Below, piece by piece: positions 9,094-18,532 of a stretch of DNA of 64,000 bases. The notes under the pieces were generated by a model, which worked only from the letters and a program-made list of their open reading frames with translations, ran no database searches and was not told the DNA's origin. Each line of letters begins with the position of its first letter. The first letter of the stretch is position 1. Source of the stretch: an uncultured Lachnospiraceae bacterium. Its GTDB lineage: Bacteria > Bacillota > Clostridia > Lachnospirales > Lachnospiraceae. Where the stretch lies: positions 32,708 to 96,707 of the forward strand of contig CAJTPF010000010.1 of the NCBI GenBank assembly GCA_910578175.1, in the 5' to 3' direction. Position numbers and translations under genes: made by a program.

Positions 9094-10428
9094 ATGGGAA
9101 AATATTTTGGAACCGATGGATTTCGGGGAGAGGCAAACGTCACTCTGACAGTGGAGCATGCATTTAAAGTGGGAAGATATCTGGGATGGTATTATTCCAA
9201 AGAACATAAGGCAAAAGTAGTTATTGGAAAAGATACCCGAAGAAGCAGTTACATGTTTGAATATGCTCTTGTTGCAGGACTGACTGCTTCCGGTGCGGAT
9301 GTATATCTGCTTCATGTTACCACGACTCCAAGTGTATCTTATGTGGTCAGAACAGAGGAATTTGATCTGGGAATCATGATATCTGCCAGCCACAATCCGT
9401 TTTATGACAATGGGATCAAAGTCATTAATTCCCGGGGACAAAAACTGGAGGCCTCAATAGAAGAACTGATCGAACAGTATATAGACGGAGAGGCCGGCGA
9501 AATTCCTTTTGCCTTAAAAGAAAATATTGGAAGAACCATAGATTATGCGGTAGGCAGAAACCGGTATATCGGATATCTCATTTCCATAGCTACCCGTTCC
9601 TTTAAAGATAAACGGGTGGCGCTGGACTGTTCCAACGGAAGCGCTTCATCCATTGCAAAAAATGTATTTGACGCTCTTGGGGCCAAAACCTATGTGATCA
9701 ATAACGAACCGGACGGAACCAATATAAATGATAACTGCGGTTCCACCCACATAGAAATACTACAGGATTATGTGAGAGAAAATCATCTGGATGTGGGATT
9801 TGCTTATGACGGCGACGCCGACCGCTGCATTGCGGTTGATGAAAACGGAGATGTAGTTGACGGAGATGCTATAATGTATATATCCGGTGTTTATATGAAA
9901 GAACATGGCCAGCTGGAAAATGATACGGTTGTAACCACCATTATGTCAAACATTGGACTTTATATGGCATTGGATGAGAAAGGGATCCGATATGAAAAAA
10001 CCGCAGTGGGCGATAAATATGTATGTGAAAACATGATGGCAAACGGTTACTGTCTGGGAGGGGAACAGTCGGGACATATTATATTCAGCAAGCATGCGAC
10101 CACCGGAGACGGAATACTGACCTCCTTAAAACTGATGGAAGCAATGTTAGAAAATAAGTCGACTCTTGGCACCCTGAGAAGGGATTTAAAGATCTATCCC
10201 CAGCTGCTGGTAAATGTTCAGGTTCCGGATAAAGATAAGATCATGGAAAATGAAGAAATCATCCGTATTTCCGGACAGGTGGAAGAAGAACTTGGCAGAA
10301 AAGGCAGATTGCTGCTACGGCCAAGCGGTACGGAAAGCCTGATCCGTGTAATGGTTGAGGCTGAAACTGACGAAATTTGCAAAAAATATGTTGATTTAGT
10401 GGTTGAAAAAATCAAAGGAATTGTATAG
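9094..10428 (+). CDS. glmM: Phosphoglucosamine mutase GlmM
   Basis: It interconverts glucosamine-6-phosphate and glucosamine-1-phosphate for UDP-GlcNAc and peptidoglycan synthesis. Four signatures are present in order: the phosphoserine loop SASHNPFYDNGIK, the metal loop DGDADR, the sugar loop GGEQSGHI and the phosphate loop RPSGTE. At 444 residues it is the usual size. The ATG at 9094 has the ribosome binding site AAAGGAA and the expected start MGKYFGTDG; an in-frame TTG two codons upstream is unlikely. It is the third member of the conserved cdaA-cdaR-glmM cluster, and GlmM can inhibit CdaA directly in known systems. Confidence 0.95.
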   Translation: MGKYFGTDGFRGEANVTLTVEHAFKVGRYLGWYYSKEHKAKVVIGKDTRRSSYMFEYALVAGLTASGADVYLLHVTTTPSVSYVVRTEEFDLGIMISASHNPFYDNGIKVINSRGQKLEASIEELIEQYIDGEAGEIPFALKENIGRTIDYAVGRNRYIGYLISIATRSFKDKRVALDCSNGSASSIAKNVFDALGAKTYVINNEPDGTNINDNCGSTHIEILQDYVRENHLDVGFAYDGDADRCIAVDENGDVVDGDAIMYISGVYMKEHGQLENDTVVTTIMSNIGLYMALDEKGIRYEKTAVGDKYVCENMMANGYCLGGEQSGHIIFSKHATTGDGILTSLKLMEAMLENKSTLGTLRRDLKIYPQLLVNVQVPDKDKIMENEEIIRISGQVEEELGRKGRLLLRPSGTESLIRVMVEAETDEICKKYVDLVVEKIKGIV

Positions 10429-10461
10429 AATAGCCTATAAGTTGTTTATACTTGGTATAGA

Positions 10462-11433
10462 ATGGAAGATTATATGCAGGATAACAGATATATTGTGGAT
10501 GTTATCATCCCGACATATAAGCCTGATGAAAGAATATGGAAGCTGTTGGAACGGCTGGAAAAGCAGACTTATATGATAAATAAGATAATTATAATAAATA
10601 CGGATGAATCATGTATTGATACGGCCAGGATTGCAGAGATGGAAAAAGTCGAGATCCATCATATTCGTCTGGATGAGTTTGATCACGGAACCTCAAGAAA
10701 TTATGGCATTACATTCTCAAATGCGGATATCGTTGTATTTATGACTCAGGATGCGGTTCCTGAGAATAAATACATGATAGAAGAATTGATCCGGCCCTTT
10801 GGGGATGAAGAGGTCTATGTAACTTATGGCAGACAGATTCCAATGCAGCGCTGTACTTTTATAGAGGCATATACTAGACAGTTTAATTATCCTGATACAG
10901 ATATAGTAAAAACGAAAGATAATATAAAGAGTATGGGGATTAAAACATATTTCAGTTCGGATGTCTGCGCGGCATACCGGAGGGAAAGGCAGATAGAACT
11001 GGGCGGTTTTCCGAGAACCATATTTAATGAAGATTCCATTTTTGCAGCAAAAGTAATCCAGGCAGGAAAAAAAGTATATTATACATCAAAAGCCTGCGTG
11101 ATACATTCCCATAATTATACCTATGTCCAGCAGTTTAACCGGAATTTTGATATCGGCGTATCCCATAAGGATTTTGAAGAAGTATTTGGCACCGTGAAAT
11201 CCGAAGACGAGGGTATCAAGCTTGTCAAACAGACTGCAAAATATCTGATCAGTATGGGAAAGTGGTATCTGATACCGGATATGCTGATACGGAGCGGATT
11301 TAAATTTATAGGTTACGTTATGGGAAAACAATATAAACATCTTCCGAAAAAAATGGTTTTACGATGTACTTCTACAAAACAATACTGGACAAAAAATTCA
11401 TGGAAGGAGACGCGGCAGCAGCCGCAAAAGTGA
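10462..11433 (+). CDS. Family 2 glycosyltransferase, rhamnosyltransferase-like
   Basis: A 323-residue GT-A protein. The N terminus has VIIPTYKP, followed by HGTSRNYG, a nucleotide-side loop typical of rhamnosyltransferase-like GT2 enzymes, and FMTQDAVPEN in place of the DxD region. FNEDSIFAAKV near 190 is the usual ED catalytic-base motif. There are no clear membrane segments; the C terminus is basic. The start is uncertain: ATG 10462 or ATG 10474, neither with a strong ribosome binding site. It ends 1 base before galE, so the two should act in one glycan pathway. Donor and acceptor cannot be deduced. Confidence 0.85.
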   Translation: MEDYMQDNRYIVDVIIPTYKPDERIWKLLERLEKQTYMINKIIIINTDESCIDTARIAEMEKVEIHHIRLDEFDHGTSRNYGITFSNADIVVFMTQDAVPENKYMIEELIRPFGDEEVYVTYGRQIPMQRCTFIEAYTRQFNYPDTDIVKTKDNIKSMGIKTYFSSDVCAAYRRERQIELGGFPRTIFNEDSIFAAKVIQAGKKVYYTSKACVIHSHNYTYVQQFNRNFDIGVSHKDFEEVFGTVKSEDEGIKLVKQTAKYLISMGKWYLIPDMLIRSGFKFIGYVMGKQYKHLPKKMVLRCTSTKQYWTKNSWKETRQQPQK

Positions 11434-11434
11434 A

Positions 11435-12451
11435 ATGAAGATTTTAGTGACCGGAGGAGCCGGATATATCGGGTCCCATACCTGTGTGGAACTTTTGGAT
11501 CATGATCATGAAGTGGTGGTTTTGGATAATTTATGTAATTCTTCCATGGAATCCATTCGGAGAGTAGAGAAGATTACCGGGAAGAATATCGTATTTTATG
11601 AAGCGGATATGGCAGACCGTAATAAACTCAATAAAATCTTTGAAAAGGAAACCATAGATGCAGTAATTCATTTTGCCGGATTAAAGGCTGTGGGTGAATC
11701 CGTGTCCATGCCTTTGGAATATTTTATCAATAATATTTCCGGAACACTGACTATGTTAGATGTTATGCGGAACCATGATGTGAAGAATATCGTGTTCAGT
11801 TCATCGGCAACGGTCTACGGCACTCCGAAAACCGTTCCGATCCGGGAAGATTTCCCGCTTTCCGTGACGAATCCCTATGGAAGGACCAAACTTATGCTGG
11901 AAGAGATTTTCCGGGATTTATATGTATCGGACAATCGTTGGAATATTATCCTGCTGCGGTATTTTAATCCTATCGGTGCCCATGAAAGCGGACTGATCGG
12001 GGAAGACCCTGACGGGATACCAAACAATCTTCTGCCGTATATAACAAAAGTTTCTATAGGAGAACTTCCGGTCCTTCATGTATTCGGTGATGATTATGAT
12101 ACGCCGGACGGTACCTGTATCCGGGACTATATCCATGTGGCAGACCTGGCAAGAGGCCACGTGAAAGCCATTGAAAAGCTGGCGGGACAGACCGGGGTCC
12201 GGGAATATAATCTGGGAACCGGGAACGGCTATAGCGTATTGGAAGTGATAAGGAACTTTGAAGCAGCTTCCGGCGCCAGAGTGCCATATGAGATCGCACC
12301 GAGGAGACCAGGAGACGTGGCGGTGTGTTATGCGGATGCCACAAAAGCGAAGAAAGAACTTGGATTTACAGCGGAGTACGATATCCGCCGGATGTGTGAG
12401 GATTCCTACCGCTGGCAGAAACAGAATCCGAAAGGATACAGGGACTTGTAA
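11435..12451 (+). CDS. galE: UDP-glucose 4-epimerase GalE
   Basis: A 338-residue extended short-chain dehydrogenase. The NAD-binding motif is TGGAGYIGSH at residue 7, the catalytic serine lies in FSSSATVYG, and the YxxxK pair is in NPYGRTK. The C-terminal substrate region (YNLGTGNGYSV) is also typical. It interconverts UDP-glucose and UDP-galactose (or the GlcNAc/GalNAc pair). It begins 1 base after the preceding glycosyltransferase stop, so the pair is translationally coupled. The leuA promoter overlaps its stop codon. Confidence 0.95.
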   Translation: MKILVTGGAGYIGSHTCVELLDHDHEVVVLDNLCNSSMESIRRVEKITGKNIVFYEADMADRNKLNKIFEKETIDAVIHFAGLKAVGESVSMPLEYFINNISGTLTMLDVMRNHDVKNIVFSSSATVYGTPKTVPIREDFPLSVTNPYGRTKLMLEEIFRDLYVSDNRWNIILLRYFNPIGAHESGLIGEDPDGIPNNLLPYITKVSIGELPVLHVFGDDYDTPDGTCIRDYIHVADLARGHVKAIEKLAGQTGVREYNLGTGNGYSVLEVIRNFEAASGARVPYEIAPRRPGDVAVCYADATKAKKELGFTAEYDIRRMCEDSYRWQKQNPKGYRDL

Positions 12452-12474
12452 AAATAGAGGTTCAGTGATATAAT
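12446..12474 (+). promoter_or_regulatory. Promoter for leuA
   Basis: TTGTAA (12446-12451), a 17-base spacer, then TGA-TATAAT (-10 at 12469-12474, extended). It overlaps the galE stop. The roughly 160-base leader to leuA holds no T-box consensus and no leucine-rich leader peptide that I can find. Confidence 0.65.
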
Positions 12475-12644
12475 CTTACGATAAATAAAAAGAAAAGGAC
12501 TGATTTGGATGGGACTAACAGAAGCCTGAAAGTAAAGATCAAGATTTTAAAAAAATATAGTGTGATTTATCGACTCCGTTGCTTTAATGATATGGAATGA
12601 ATCTGTTTATTAAATATCAGAATGGAGAAGAAAGGAAGCTAAAA

Positions 12645-14318
12645 ATGTTAAATTATAAAAAATATAAAAGGGTCCCGGTGGTCAGTCTGCCGGAACGGGA
12701 GTGGCCGGATAAGGAGATCATGAAAGCGCCTGCATGGTGCAGTGTTGATTTAAGAGACGGAAACCAGGCGCTGATAGAACCGATGGTAGTGGAAGAAAAG
12801 ATTGAGTTCTTTAATATGTTGGTAGAACTTGGATTTAAGGAGATAGAGATTGGATTTCCTTCTGCTTCCCAGATAGAGTATGATTTCTTAAGACAGCTGG
12901 TTGACCGGAAACTGATTCCGGATGATGTGACTGTACAGGTATTGGTACAGTGCCGGGAACATCTGATCGAGAAGACTTTTGAGTCTTTAGAGGGAATTAA
13001 GCAGGCGATCGTACATATCTATAATTCCACATCCACGCTTCAGAGGGAAGTGGTATTTGGAATGGAACGGGAAGAGATCCGCCAGATCGCCATAGAAGGA
13101 ACCAGACTGGTAAAACAGTATGCCAGAGATTTTCCGGGAAAGATCATACTGGAATATTCACCGGAAAGTTTTACCGGCACGGAACTGGATTTTGCATTGG
13201 ATATCTGCACGGCGGTGCAGGAAGAGTGGCAGCCGGCGCCGGATAATAAACTGATCATTAATCTGCCGGCAACCGTGGAAATGACGACCCCGAATGTCTA
13301 TGCCGACCGGATCGAATGGATGAATAAGCATTTCAAAGACAGGGAGAACATTATTTTAAGCATACATCCCCATAACGACAGGGGAACCGGCATTGCCGCA
13401 ACGGAACTGGCATTGCTGGCCGGAGCCGACCGGGTAGAGGGCACGTTGTTTGGAAACGGTGAAAGGACCGGAAACGTGGATATACTTACGCTGGCATATA
13501 ATATGTTTTCCCAGGGAATCGATCCGGAACTGGAACTGGAGCATATCAACAGAATTATCGAAGTTTATGAAAGATGTTGTAAAATGCCTGTGGATATGAG
13601 ACATCCGTATGCTGGAAAATTAGTATTTACCGCATTTTCCGGTTCCCATCAGGATGCCATCAACAAAGGCATGAAAGCGTTGGCCAAGAGGACAGACGGT
13701 ATCTGGGAAGTACCGTATCTGCCTATCGATCCTTCAGATGTAGGAAGGGAATACGAACCAATCGTAAGGATCAACAGTCAGTCTGGCAAGGGCGGGGTTG
13801 CATTTGTCATGGATACCTGTTTTGGTTATAAGCTTCCGAAAGGCATGCATAAGGAATTTGCCGACGTGATTCAGAAGATTGCAGAAGCCCAGGGCGAGGT
13901 TGCCCCGGATACCATTATGGAAAAATTCAGTGAAGAATATCTGGTGGCGAAGACTTCGCGGGAATATCCGTTTGAATTTGAAAGCTGTCAGGTGGTGGAC
14001 AGCGGAGAAACGGATTCCGTTGCAAAATTAACCTTTAAATATAAAGGTGAAAAGAAATATGTGGAATCCGTAGGAAACGGTCCGATTGATGCAGTGCATC
14101 GGGCGATCAAACAGGAAACCGGTATCGATGTGAAAATACTGGATTATACCGAGCATACACTGGGAGAGGGTTCCCATGCCAAAGCAGCGGCATATATTCA
14201 GATGCTGGATAAAAAAACGGGAAGAACCACGTTTGGTGTCGGAGTGAGTTCCAATATTACAAGAGCATCGATTCGTGCCATTTTCAGCGCGCTGGACAGA
14301 CTGGATAAAATGAATTAA
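12645..14318 (+). CDS. leuA: 2-isopropylmalate synthase LeuA (long type)
   Basis: It condenses acetyl-CoA with 2-ketoisovalerate, the first committed step of leucine synthesis. The TIM barrel begins with the metal and substrate motif DLRDGNQAL near residue 37 and has the metal histidines in HPHNDRGT near 245. The C-terminal alpha/beta regulatory domain (leucine feedback) runs from about 430 to the end, closing with GVGVSSNITRAS. At 557 residues it belongs to the actinobacterial/clostridial long class. I prefer ATG 12645 (AAAGGAAG ribosome binding site) over the in-frame ATG at 12597. It has its own promoter and is metabolically unrelated to the glycan genes on either side. Confidence 0.93.
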   Translation: MLNYKKYKRVPVVSLPEREWPDKEIMKAPAWCSVDLRDGNQALIEPMVVEEKIEFFNMLVELGFKEIEIGFPSASQIEYDFLRQLVDRKLIPDDVTVQVLVQCREHLIEKTFESLEGIKQAIVHIYNSTSTLQREVVFGMEREEIRQIAIEGTRLVKQYARDFPGKIILEYSPESFTGTELDFALDICTAVQEEWQPAPDNKLIINLPATVEMTTPNVYADRIEWMNKHFKDRENIILSIHPHNDRGTGIAATELALLAGADRVEGTLFGNGERTGNVDILTLAYNMFSQGIDPELELEHINRIIEVYERCCKMPVDMRHPYAGKLVFTAFSGSHQDAINKGMKALAKRTDGIWEVPYLPIDPSDVGREYEPIVRINSQSGKGGVAFVMDTCFGYKLPKGMHKEFADVIQKIAEAQGEVAPDTIMEKFSEEYLVAKTSREYPFEFESCQVVDSGETDSVAKLTFKYKGEKKYVESVGNGPIDAVHRAIKQETGIDVKILDYTEHTLGEGSHAKAAAYIQMLDKKTGRTTFGVGVSSNITRASIRAIFSALDRLDKMN

Positions 14319-14324
14319 TAATTA

Positions 14325-14353
14325 TTGACTATATTACGATTTGTTGATATAAT
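14325..14353 (+). promoter_or_regulatory. Consensus promoter for the 14.5-30.3 kb gene block
   Basis: TTGACT (14325-14330), a 17-base spacer, and TGA-TATAAT (14348-14353, extended -10). It starts 6 bases after the leuA stop. A terminator-like hairpin lies between it and the first gene. Confidence 0.75.
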
Positions 14354-14385
14354 ATCGCTATAAAATACAAGATGAAAATAATAAG

Positions 14386-14446
14386 AAACACTTAATTTAC
14401 AGAAGACATTTGCAATGATTGCATTTTGTAAATTAGGTGTTTTTTT
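14386..14446 (+). terminator. Rho-independent terminator or leader attenuator
   Basis: AAACACTTAATTTACA pairs with TGTAAATTAGGTGTTT (one G-T wobble). An internal TGCAAT-g-ATTGCA stem sits in the loop, and a run of seven T follows. It can end the leuA transcript, but it is also downstream of the promoter at 14325 and upstream of the gene at 14475, so it may act as an attenuator of that block. Confidence 0.75.
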
Positions 14447-14474
14447 GTTATTGAAAAAATAAGGGAGGTATTGT

Positions 14475-15557
14475 ATGAGAGAGGAAATTAAATTAATTTT
14501 GCTGGGGTCGATTTCGAACAGAACGGAAGAAGAAGAGGAGTTGTTCGAAAAAATATTAGAGCAGAAACTGGATTGGGCCTGGATAACGGGACAGTTGATC
14601 CGTCACAGGTTAAATGGTAATTTTTATTCATGCATGACAAAAAAACAAAGGGGATACATAATTGATAAGGTAAGACAGACATTTGACATGCTATCCTGCT
14701 GTTATGAAGCATGTAATAAGATAAATCTGGATTTTATCCAGAAATTATTTGAAAAGTGTAATGAAGCGGATATTCCGGTTGCAGGATTGAAGGGTGTGAT
14801 CTTTAACACTACGATATATCCGTTATCGTCCCGAAAGTCAAATGATGTAGATGTTTTGGTGAAAGAAAAAGATTTGAAAATTTTTGATCAGATCATGAGT
14901 GAAATGGGATTGATCCAGAGTCTGGATGGCGGTCGCAGTGAGGCGTCAAAAAAAGAAAAGGTCATGCAAAGAATGAACCATCATGATCTGGTTCCGTACT
15001 TTAAAAGAATTGAGTTACCTTATATGGATTGTATAAAGGTGGATGTAAATTTTCAATTTGATACAAATGAAAATGAGATAACAGATCAAATATTATCCGA
15101 CGGCCTACAGATATATAAGGGGAACGGTTATAATGTTCAGGGGTTGATCTGGCAAAATCATCTTTTGCATTTATGTGTTCATTTTTACAGGGAAGCATCC
15201 AACTCATTATGGACAAGCACAGCCAGAGATGTGGATTTATATAAACTGGTAGATATTGAAAATACATTTAGAAAATATTCCAGAGATCAGTTAATCGACT
15301 GGGTACATAGTGTTCAGAAATATAGTCTGAATGATCAGTGTTATTTTACATTATATTATTTAAATCAATTTTATCCGTGCAAAACTTACTCAGAAGTTAT
15401 GCATCTGATAGAGCCAAAAGATTTAAGTTTTATATCAGAAGTCCGGATAAGCGGGGAAAACAGGGTAGAAGAGAGAAAAACAGATTTTTTTGACCAAACA
15501 TTTAATATGAGTTATGGAACAAATTTTTTGGATTTAGATCTGTCACGTGTTTTTTAA
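14475..15557 (+). CDS. Nucleotidyltransferase family protein (PF14907-like)
   Basis: A 360-residue protein with the nucleotidyltransferase-fold signature of the uncharacterised NTP_transf_5 group: AGLKGVIF near residue 100, then SNDVDVLV, whose two aspartates would bind metal. Such proteins are scattered in peptide, glycan and natural-product clusters; substrates are mostly unknown. The helical C-terminal half has no motif I recognise. A strong AAGGGAGG ribosome binding site precedes ATG 14475. It is the first gene of the AT-rich block and is followed after 17 bases by the radical SAM gene, so it may prepare or activate that enzyme's substrate (inference). Confidence 0.8.
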   Translation: MREEIKLILLGSISNRTEEEEELFEKILEQKLDWAWITGQLIRHRLNGNFYSCMTKKQRGYIIDKVRQTFDMLSCCYEACNKINLDFIQKLFEKCNEADIPVAGLKGVIFNTTIYPLSSRKSNDVDVLVKEKDLKIFDQIMSEMGLIQSLDGGRSEASKKEKVMQRMNHHDLVPYFKRIELPYMDCIKVDVNFQFDTNENEITDQILSDGLQIYKGNGYNVQGLIWQNHLLHLCVHFYREASNSLWTSTARDVDLYKLVDIENTFRKYSRDQLIDWVHSVQKYSLNDQCYFTLYYLNQFYPCKTYSEVMHLIEPKDLSFISEVRISGENRVEERKTDFFDQTFNMSYGTNFLDLDLSRVF

Positions 15558-15574
15558 AAAAGAGGGGTGGATAA

Positions 15575-16528
15575 ATGTTTGATAGAAGTTATTCTTATTA
15601 TAATGAAGCATTAAGTTTATTTTGCGGAGAAATATGTGATTCACCAAGAATGGCTATTATTTATCCTGTGTATGGATGTAATTTTTCATGTAAGGGATGT
15701 CTATGCTCGGATTTTAATATGGAAAAGGTATATATGGACTTTGAGAAATTTAAAGAATTAACAGTTCAGTTAAAAGATCAGGGGGTAAAATCTATTGAAT
15801 TTTGTGGAGGAGGGGAACCTCTTTTACATCCCTGTATTTGCGAAATGATATCCTGGATTACCAGTAATCTTCATATGGATCTGGGAATAATCACAAATGG
15901 ATCGTTATTAACAGAGCAGTTGTCATATTATATTGTCACCCGTGCCAGTTATATCCGGGTATCGCTATATGATGACAGTTATCACAACGTTATGAAAAAA
16001 GTAAAACGGCTGATTTCCATCAAGAACTCTGTAGACAGCGACATAGTTATCGGGACAAAATTTTTGGTCAATAAGCAGAATGAAGATTTAGTGTTTGAGC
16101 GTGTAAAGGAAGTTGCAGAAATTAAAGGGATTGAACATGTGTCTGTAAAAGGGTTAAGAGAAAATGATACAGTAGAGGATTATACGGGAATCGGTGCTAA
16201 AATTAATGAACTGGGCTATGAAAAAGTATATGCTAATTTGAAAAAGAGCCAGCTGAACGGCAGATGCTGGATGGCTCCCATACATACGCTTATCGATCCG
16301 TTGGGAGATGTATATATATGCTGTTATTATATGGACAGAAAGGAAGATCATTGCATTGGAAATGCATTTGAAAAACCGTTTTCCGAAATTTGGGGAAGCC
16401 GGGAACATTTAAAGAAAAATGGCAATATCGATCCGGATAAATGCAATGTTTATGATTGCAGATGGCATGAATACAATAGAAAGATGTTAGCATTATTCAA
16501 AAACAATACTCATCATCAATTTTGTTGA
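15575..16528 (+). CDS. Radical SAM protein with SPASM/twitch-type C terminus
   Basis: A 317-residue radical SAM enzyme. The [4Fe-4S] motif CxxxCxxC is Cys35, Cys39 and Cys42 (GCNFSCKGC), followed by the GGGEPLLHP SAM-binding motif and the strand ITNGSLL. The C-terminal region (residues about 225-300) has cysteines in GRCWMAP, YICCYYM, DHC, DKC and YDC, suited to at least one auxiliary cluster. The architecture resembles SPASM/twitch enzymes such as BtrN, which oxidises a sugar alcohol in butirosin synthesis, and also peptide-modifying enzymes. No precursor peptide gene is visible nearby, so a small-molecule substrate is more likely (inference). Confidence 0.88.
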   Translation: MFDRSYSYYNEALSLFCGEICDSPRMAIIYPVYGCNFSCKGCLCSDFNMEKVYMDFEKFKELTVQLKDQGVKSIEFCGGGEPLLHPCICEMISWITSNLHMDLGIITNGSLLTEQLSYYIVTRASYIRVSLYDDSYHNVMKKVKRLISIKNSVDSDIVIGTKFLVNKQNEDLVFERVKEVAEIKGIEHVSVKGLRENDTVEDYTGIGAKINELGYEKVYANLKKSQLNGRCWMAPIHTLIDPLGDVYICCYYMDRKEDHCIGNAFEKPFSEIWGSREHLKKNGNIDPDKCNVYDCRWHEYNRKMLALFKNNTHHQFC

Positions 16529-16582
16529 TTTTTATGTTGATTATTCTCTGAAAAAATAGAAAAGGTCAGTAAAGGAAAAGTG

Positions 16583-17308
16583 ATGAAGATAATTGATTTG
16601 TTAATTCTGGACAATAATGAAATAAACAAAATTGCAACAGAACCGAAGTATCGGCTTTTGGTTCAGAGAAAGATAAAGCTGCTTTCGTGTGCTAAGGCCA
16701 TGGCAGATGCGGATATTTTCAATTATTATTTAATAGAAAATATTGATGATGATAGAAATAAAGCGGAGCAAATAAATGATTTTGTGAAAAAACTGAACCG
16801 GGAGTGGTATGAGATAAAGAGGATCGGATCGGTGACGTGTGTTTCGAAAACAGAGATTTTTAATGAATTAATGAATTTATCTGAAGGCGAAACCATTGTG
16901 ATAACGGATTTTTATGAAACAGATTATTGTGGTTATGCCTGGATAACTAAAAATGATAATACATATATTGAGGTAAGAAAAGGAGGTTTTACCGGTTTTT
17001 GGAATTCAAAGGATATTCCGACGCACTATTTGATCCGGCCCGGCGGTGAGGTGATGACAAAACATCTGTCATATACGGATGGTTGTTACAGATATGATTA
17101 TGAGAAAGGCAATTGGTGCTGGAGCCGGAATAAATCGTTAACAAAGCAGATCGTCACTTTGGATATGAAGTATTTTCCCCAAATTAATCATATTTTAAGG
17201 ATGATCAATCATGGCAGAGCCAATATGCATTTAGCATGGATAATTTCTGAAGAAGAATTAAAGGTGTTTGATCTGTATATTCCTATTGGGGTTGGTGTGA
17301 TGGAATGA
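16583..17308 (+). CDS. Unknown protein sharing a domain with the PEP-synthase-like protein at 19329
   Basis: A 241-residue protein from ATG 16583 (AAAGGAAA ribosome binding site; GTG 16580 is an alternative). No named family is recognised. Residues about 100-240 align by eye with residues 370-500 of the 636-residue protein at 19329. Both have CG(Y/F)A, YIEVxKGGFTxF, a Tyr-rich stretch with a G-W pair, and a closing xxWI/xxxLxxFD strand. The final strand pattern looks like the C-terminal strand of an ATP-grasp domain, so this may be a stand-alone, degenerate ATP-grasp half-domain acting as a substrate-binding subunit (inference). The stop overlaps the next start (ATGA). Confidence 0.65.
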   Translation: MKIIDLLILDNNEINKIATEPKYRLLVQRKIKLLSCAKAMADADIFNYYLIENIDDDRNKAEQINDFVKKLNREWYEIKRIGSVTCVSKTEIFNELMNLSEGETIVITDFYETDYCGYAWITKNDNTYIEVRKGGFTGFWNSKDIPTHYLIRPGGEVMTKHLSYTDGCYRYDYEKGNWCWSRNKSLTKQIVTLDMKYFPQINHILRMINHGRANMHLAWIISEEELKVFDLYIPIGVGVME

Positions 17309-18531
17309 TAATTTTAAGAAGCATGGAATTTCTGTTGATATCATATTTTTTATATGATTTAGTGAAGATATTATTATCGTATAAAAAAACAAAATATTTA
17401 AGATCCGCAATGGAAGGAGCGTTTTCTGACAAGAAAAGATATCTGATGATCATTCCCGTGTATAAAGAGCAGGAAAGAATGATCAAATGTATTGAAAATA
17501 TGGAGAAGTTAGATTGGGAGGCAGATAAGTTAGACGTATACATATGTACAACAGAGAAAGAACCCATGGATGGAAACGATACGCAGACGATCACGGAAAA
17601 AGCACTTGTAAATAAAAAACTGAAATACCATTATGAAATAGTCAGATATCCTTATACAGATGGAAATATGGCAGAACAGGTTAATTATGCATATATGCAG
17701 GCTGGAAATAAATATGATATCATATGCATTTATAATGCGGATTCGATGCCGGAAAGAGCCTCGATCCGGTATGCGGATCTGTGTTTTGATAATAACCAGA
17801 CAGACTATGTCCAGCAGCGTGCAATATATTCGAATTATCAAAAAAATAATGTTTTTTCAATCGGATATAGCATTTACCAGAGTATTTTTGAAATCAATAA
17901 AAACCTGATCAAGGATATGGATCATAAGGGTGAAAATGTTGTGGGTCGTGGGTTATATATAAGAAGAAGTGCGATTGATGACAAAATATACCCTACGGAT
18001 TTCTTTTGCGAGGATATGGCGTTGTCATTTGAATTGATTGAGACTGATAAGAAAATCACAACGATTCCCTGCTTTGAAATAAATGAACCGCCTCAAAAAT
18101 TGAGAGATATCATTAATCAGCAATATGTATGGTTTCATACCGCTTTGAAGGTAAAAGAAATAATTCAGTATGTTATGAACAAATGTAACCGTACTGAGGT
18201 TAGTTTAAAAACAAAGAAAAAAACTCTTCGAAGAATAACAGATAATATTATCTGGACCGTAACTTCACCGCTCATGCTGATGATTGCAGTATGGGATATC
18301 AAATATATTTTATGTATATATTGTTATGCGGTATTGCTTGTACTGGCAGTGGATATTTGCTTTAAAGTGAGAACATATAAGACAATATTATTTGACGCAT
18401 TTTGCTGGATGTTATATTTGTTTGTCCTGAGTTTGGGACCTATAAAATGCCTGGTTAAAAAAATTCCGATGTTATTTGGGGGAAAAGTATATGAGGAAAA
18501 ATATAAAACACCGAGAGTAAGGGAGAAATAA
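17305..18531 (+). CDS. Membrane-associated family 2 glycosyltransferase
   Basis: A 408-residue protein with an N-terminal hydrophobic segment, a GT-A domain beginning at MIIPVYKEQ, the nucleotide-metal motif YNADS (DxD-like) near 148, a VVGRGLYIRR acceptor loop near 213, the catalytic CEDMALS near 235, and QQYVWFHT in the position of the QxxRW motif of processive synthases. Two membrane segments follow near 315-360 and a third near 365-390. The layout resembles chitin/hyaluronan-synthase-like GT2 enzymes, but the QxxRW match is imperfect. The start overlaps the preceding stop by 4 bases. It probably builds or glycosylates the product of this block at the membrane. Confidence 0.8.
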   Translation: MIILRSMEFLLISYFLYDLVKILLSYKKTKYLRSAMEGAFSDKKRYLMIIPVYKEQERMIKCIENMEKLDWEADKLDVYICTTEKEPMDGNDTQTITEKALVNKKLKYHYEIVRYPYTDGNMAEQVNYAYMQAGNKYDIICIYNADSMPERASIRYADLCFDNNQTDYVQQRAIYSNYQKNNVFSIGYSIYQSIFEINKNLIKDMDHKGENVVGRGLYIRRSAIDDKIYPTDFFCEDMALSFELIETDKKITTIPCFEINEPPQKLRDIINQQYVWFHTALKVKEIIQYVMNKCNRTEVSLKTKKKTLRRITDNIIWTVTSPLMLMIAVWDIKYILCIYCYAVLLVLAVDICFKVRTYKTILFDAFCWMLYLFVLSLGPIKCLVKKIPMLFGGKVYEEKYKTPRVREK

Positions 18532-18532
18532 G

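Noticed and set aside
12475..12644. T-box or leucine leader peptide upstream of leuA
   Set aside because: No T-box consensus, no terminator hairpin, and the only short ORF (ATGGGACTAACAGAAGCCTGA type) has a single leucine codon.
15540..16590. A RiPP precursor peptide near the radical SAM gene
   Set aside because: The gaps beside the radical SAM gene are 17 and 54 bases, too short for a precursor, and no small ORF with a ribosome binding site is visible.
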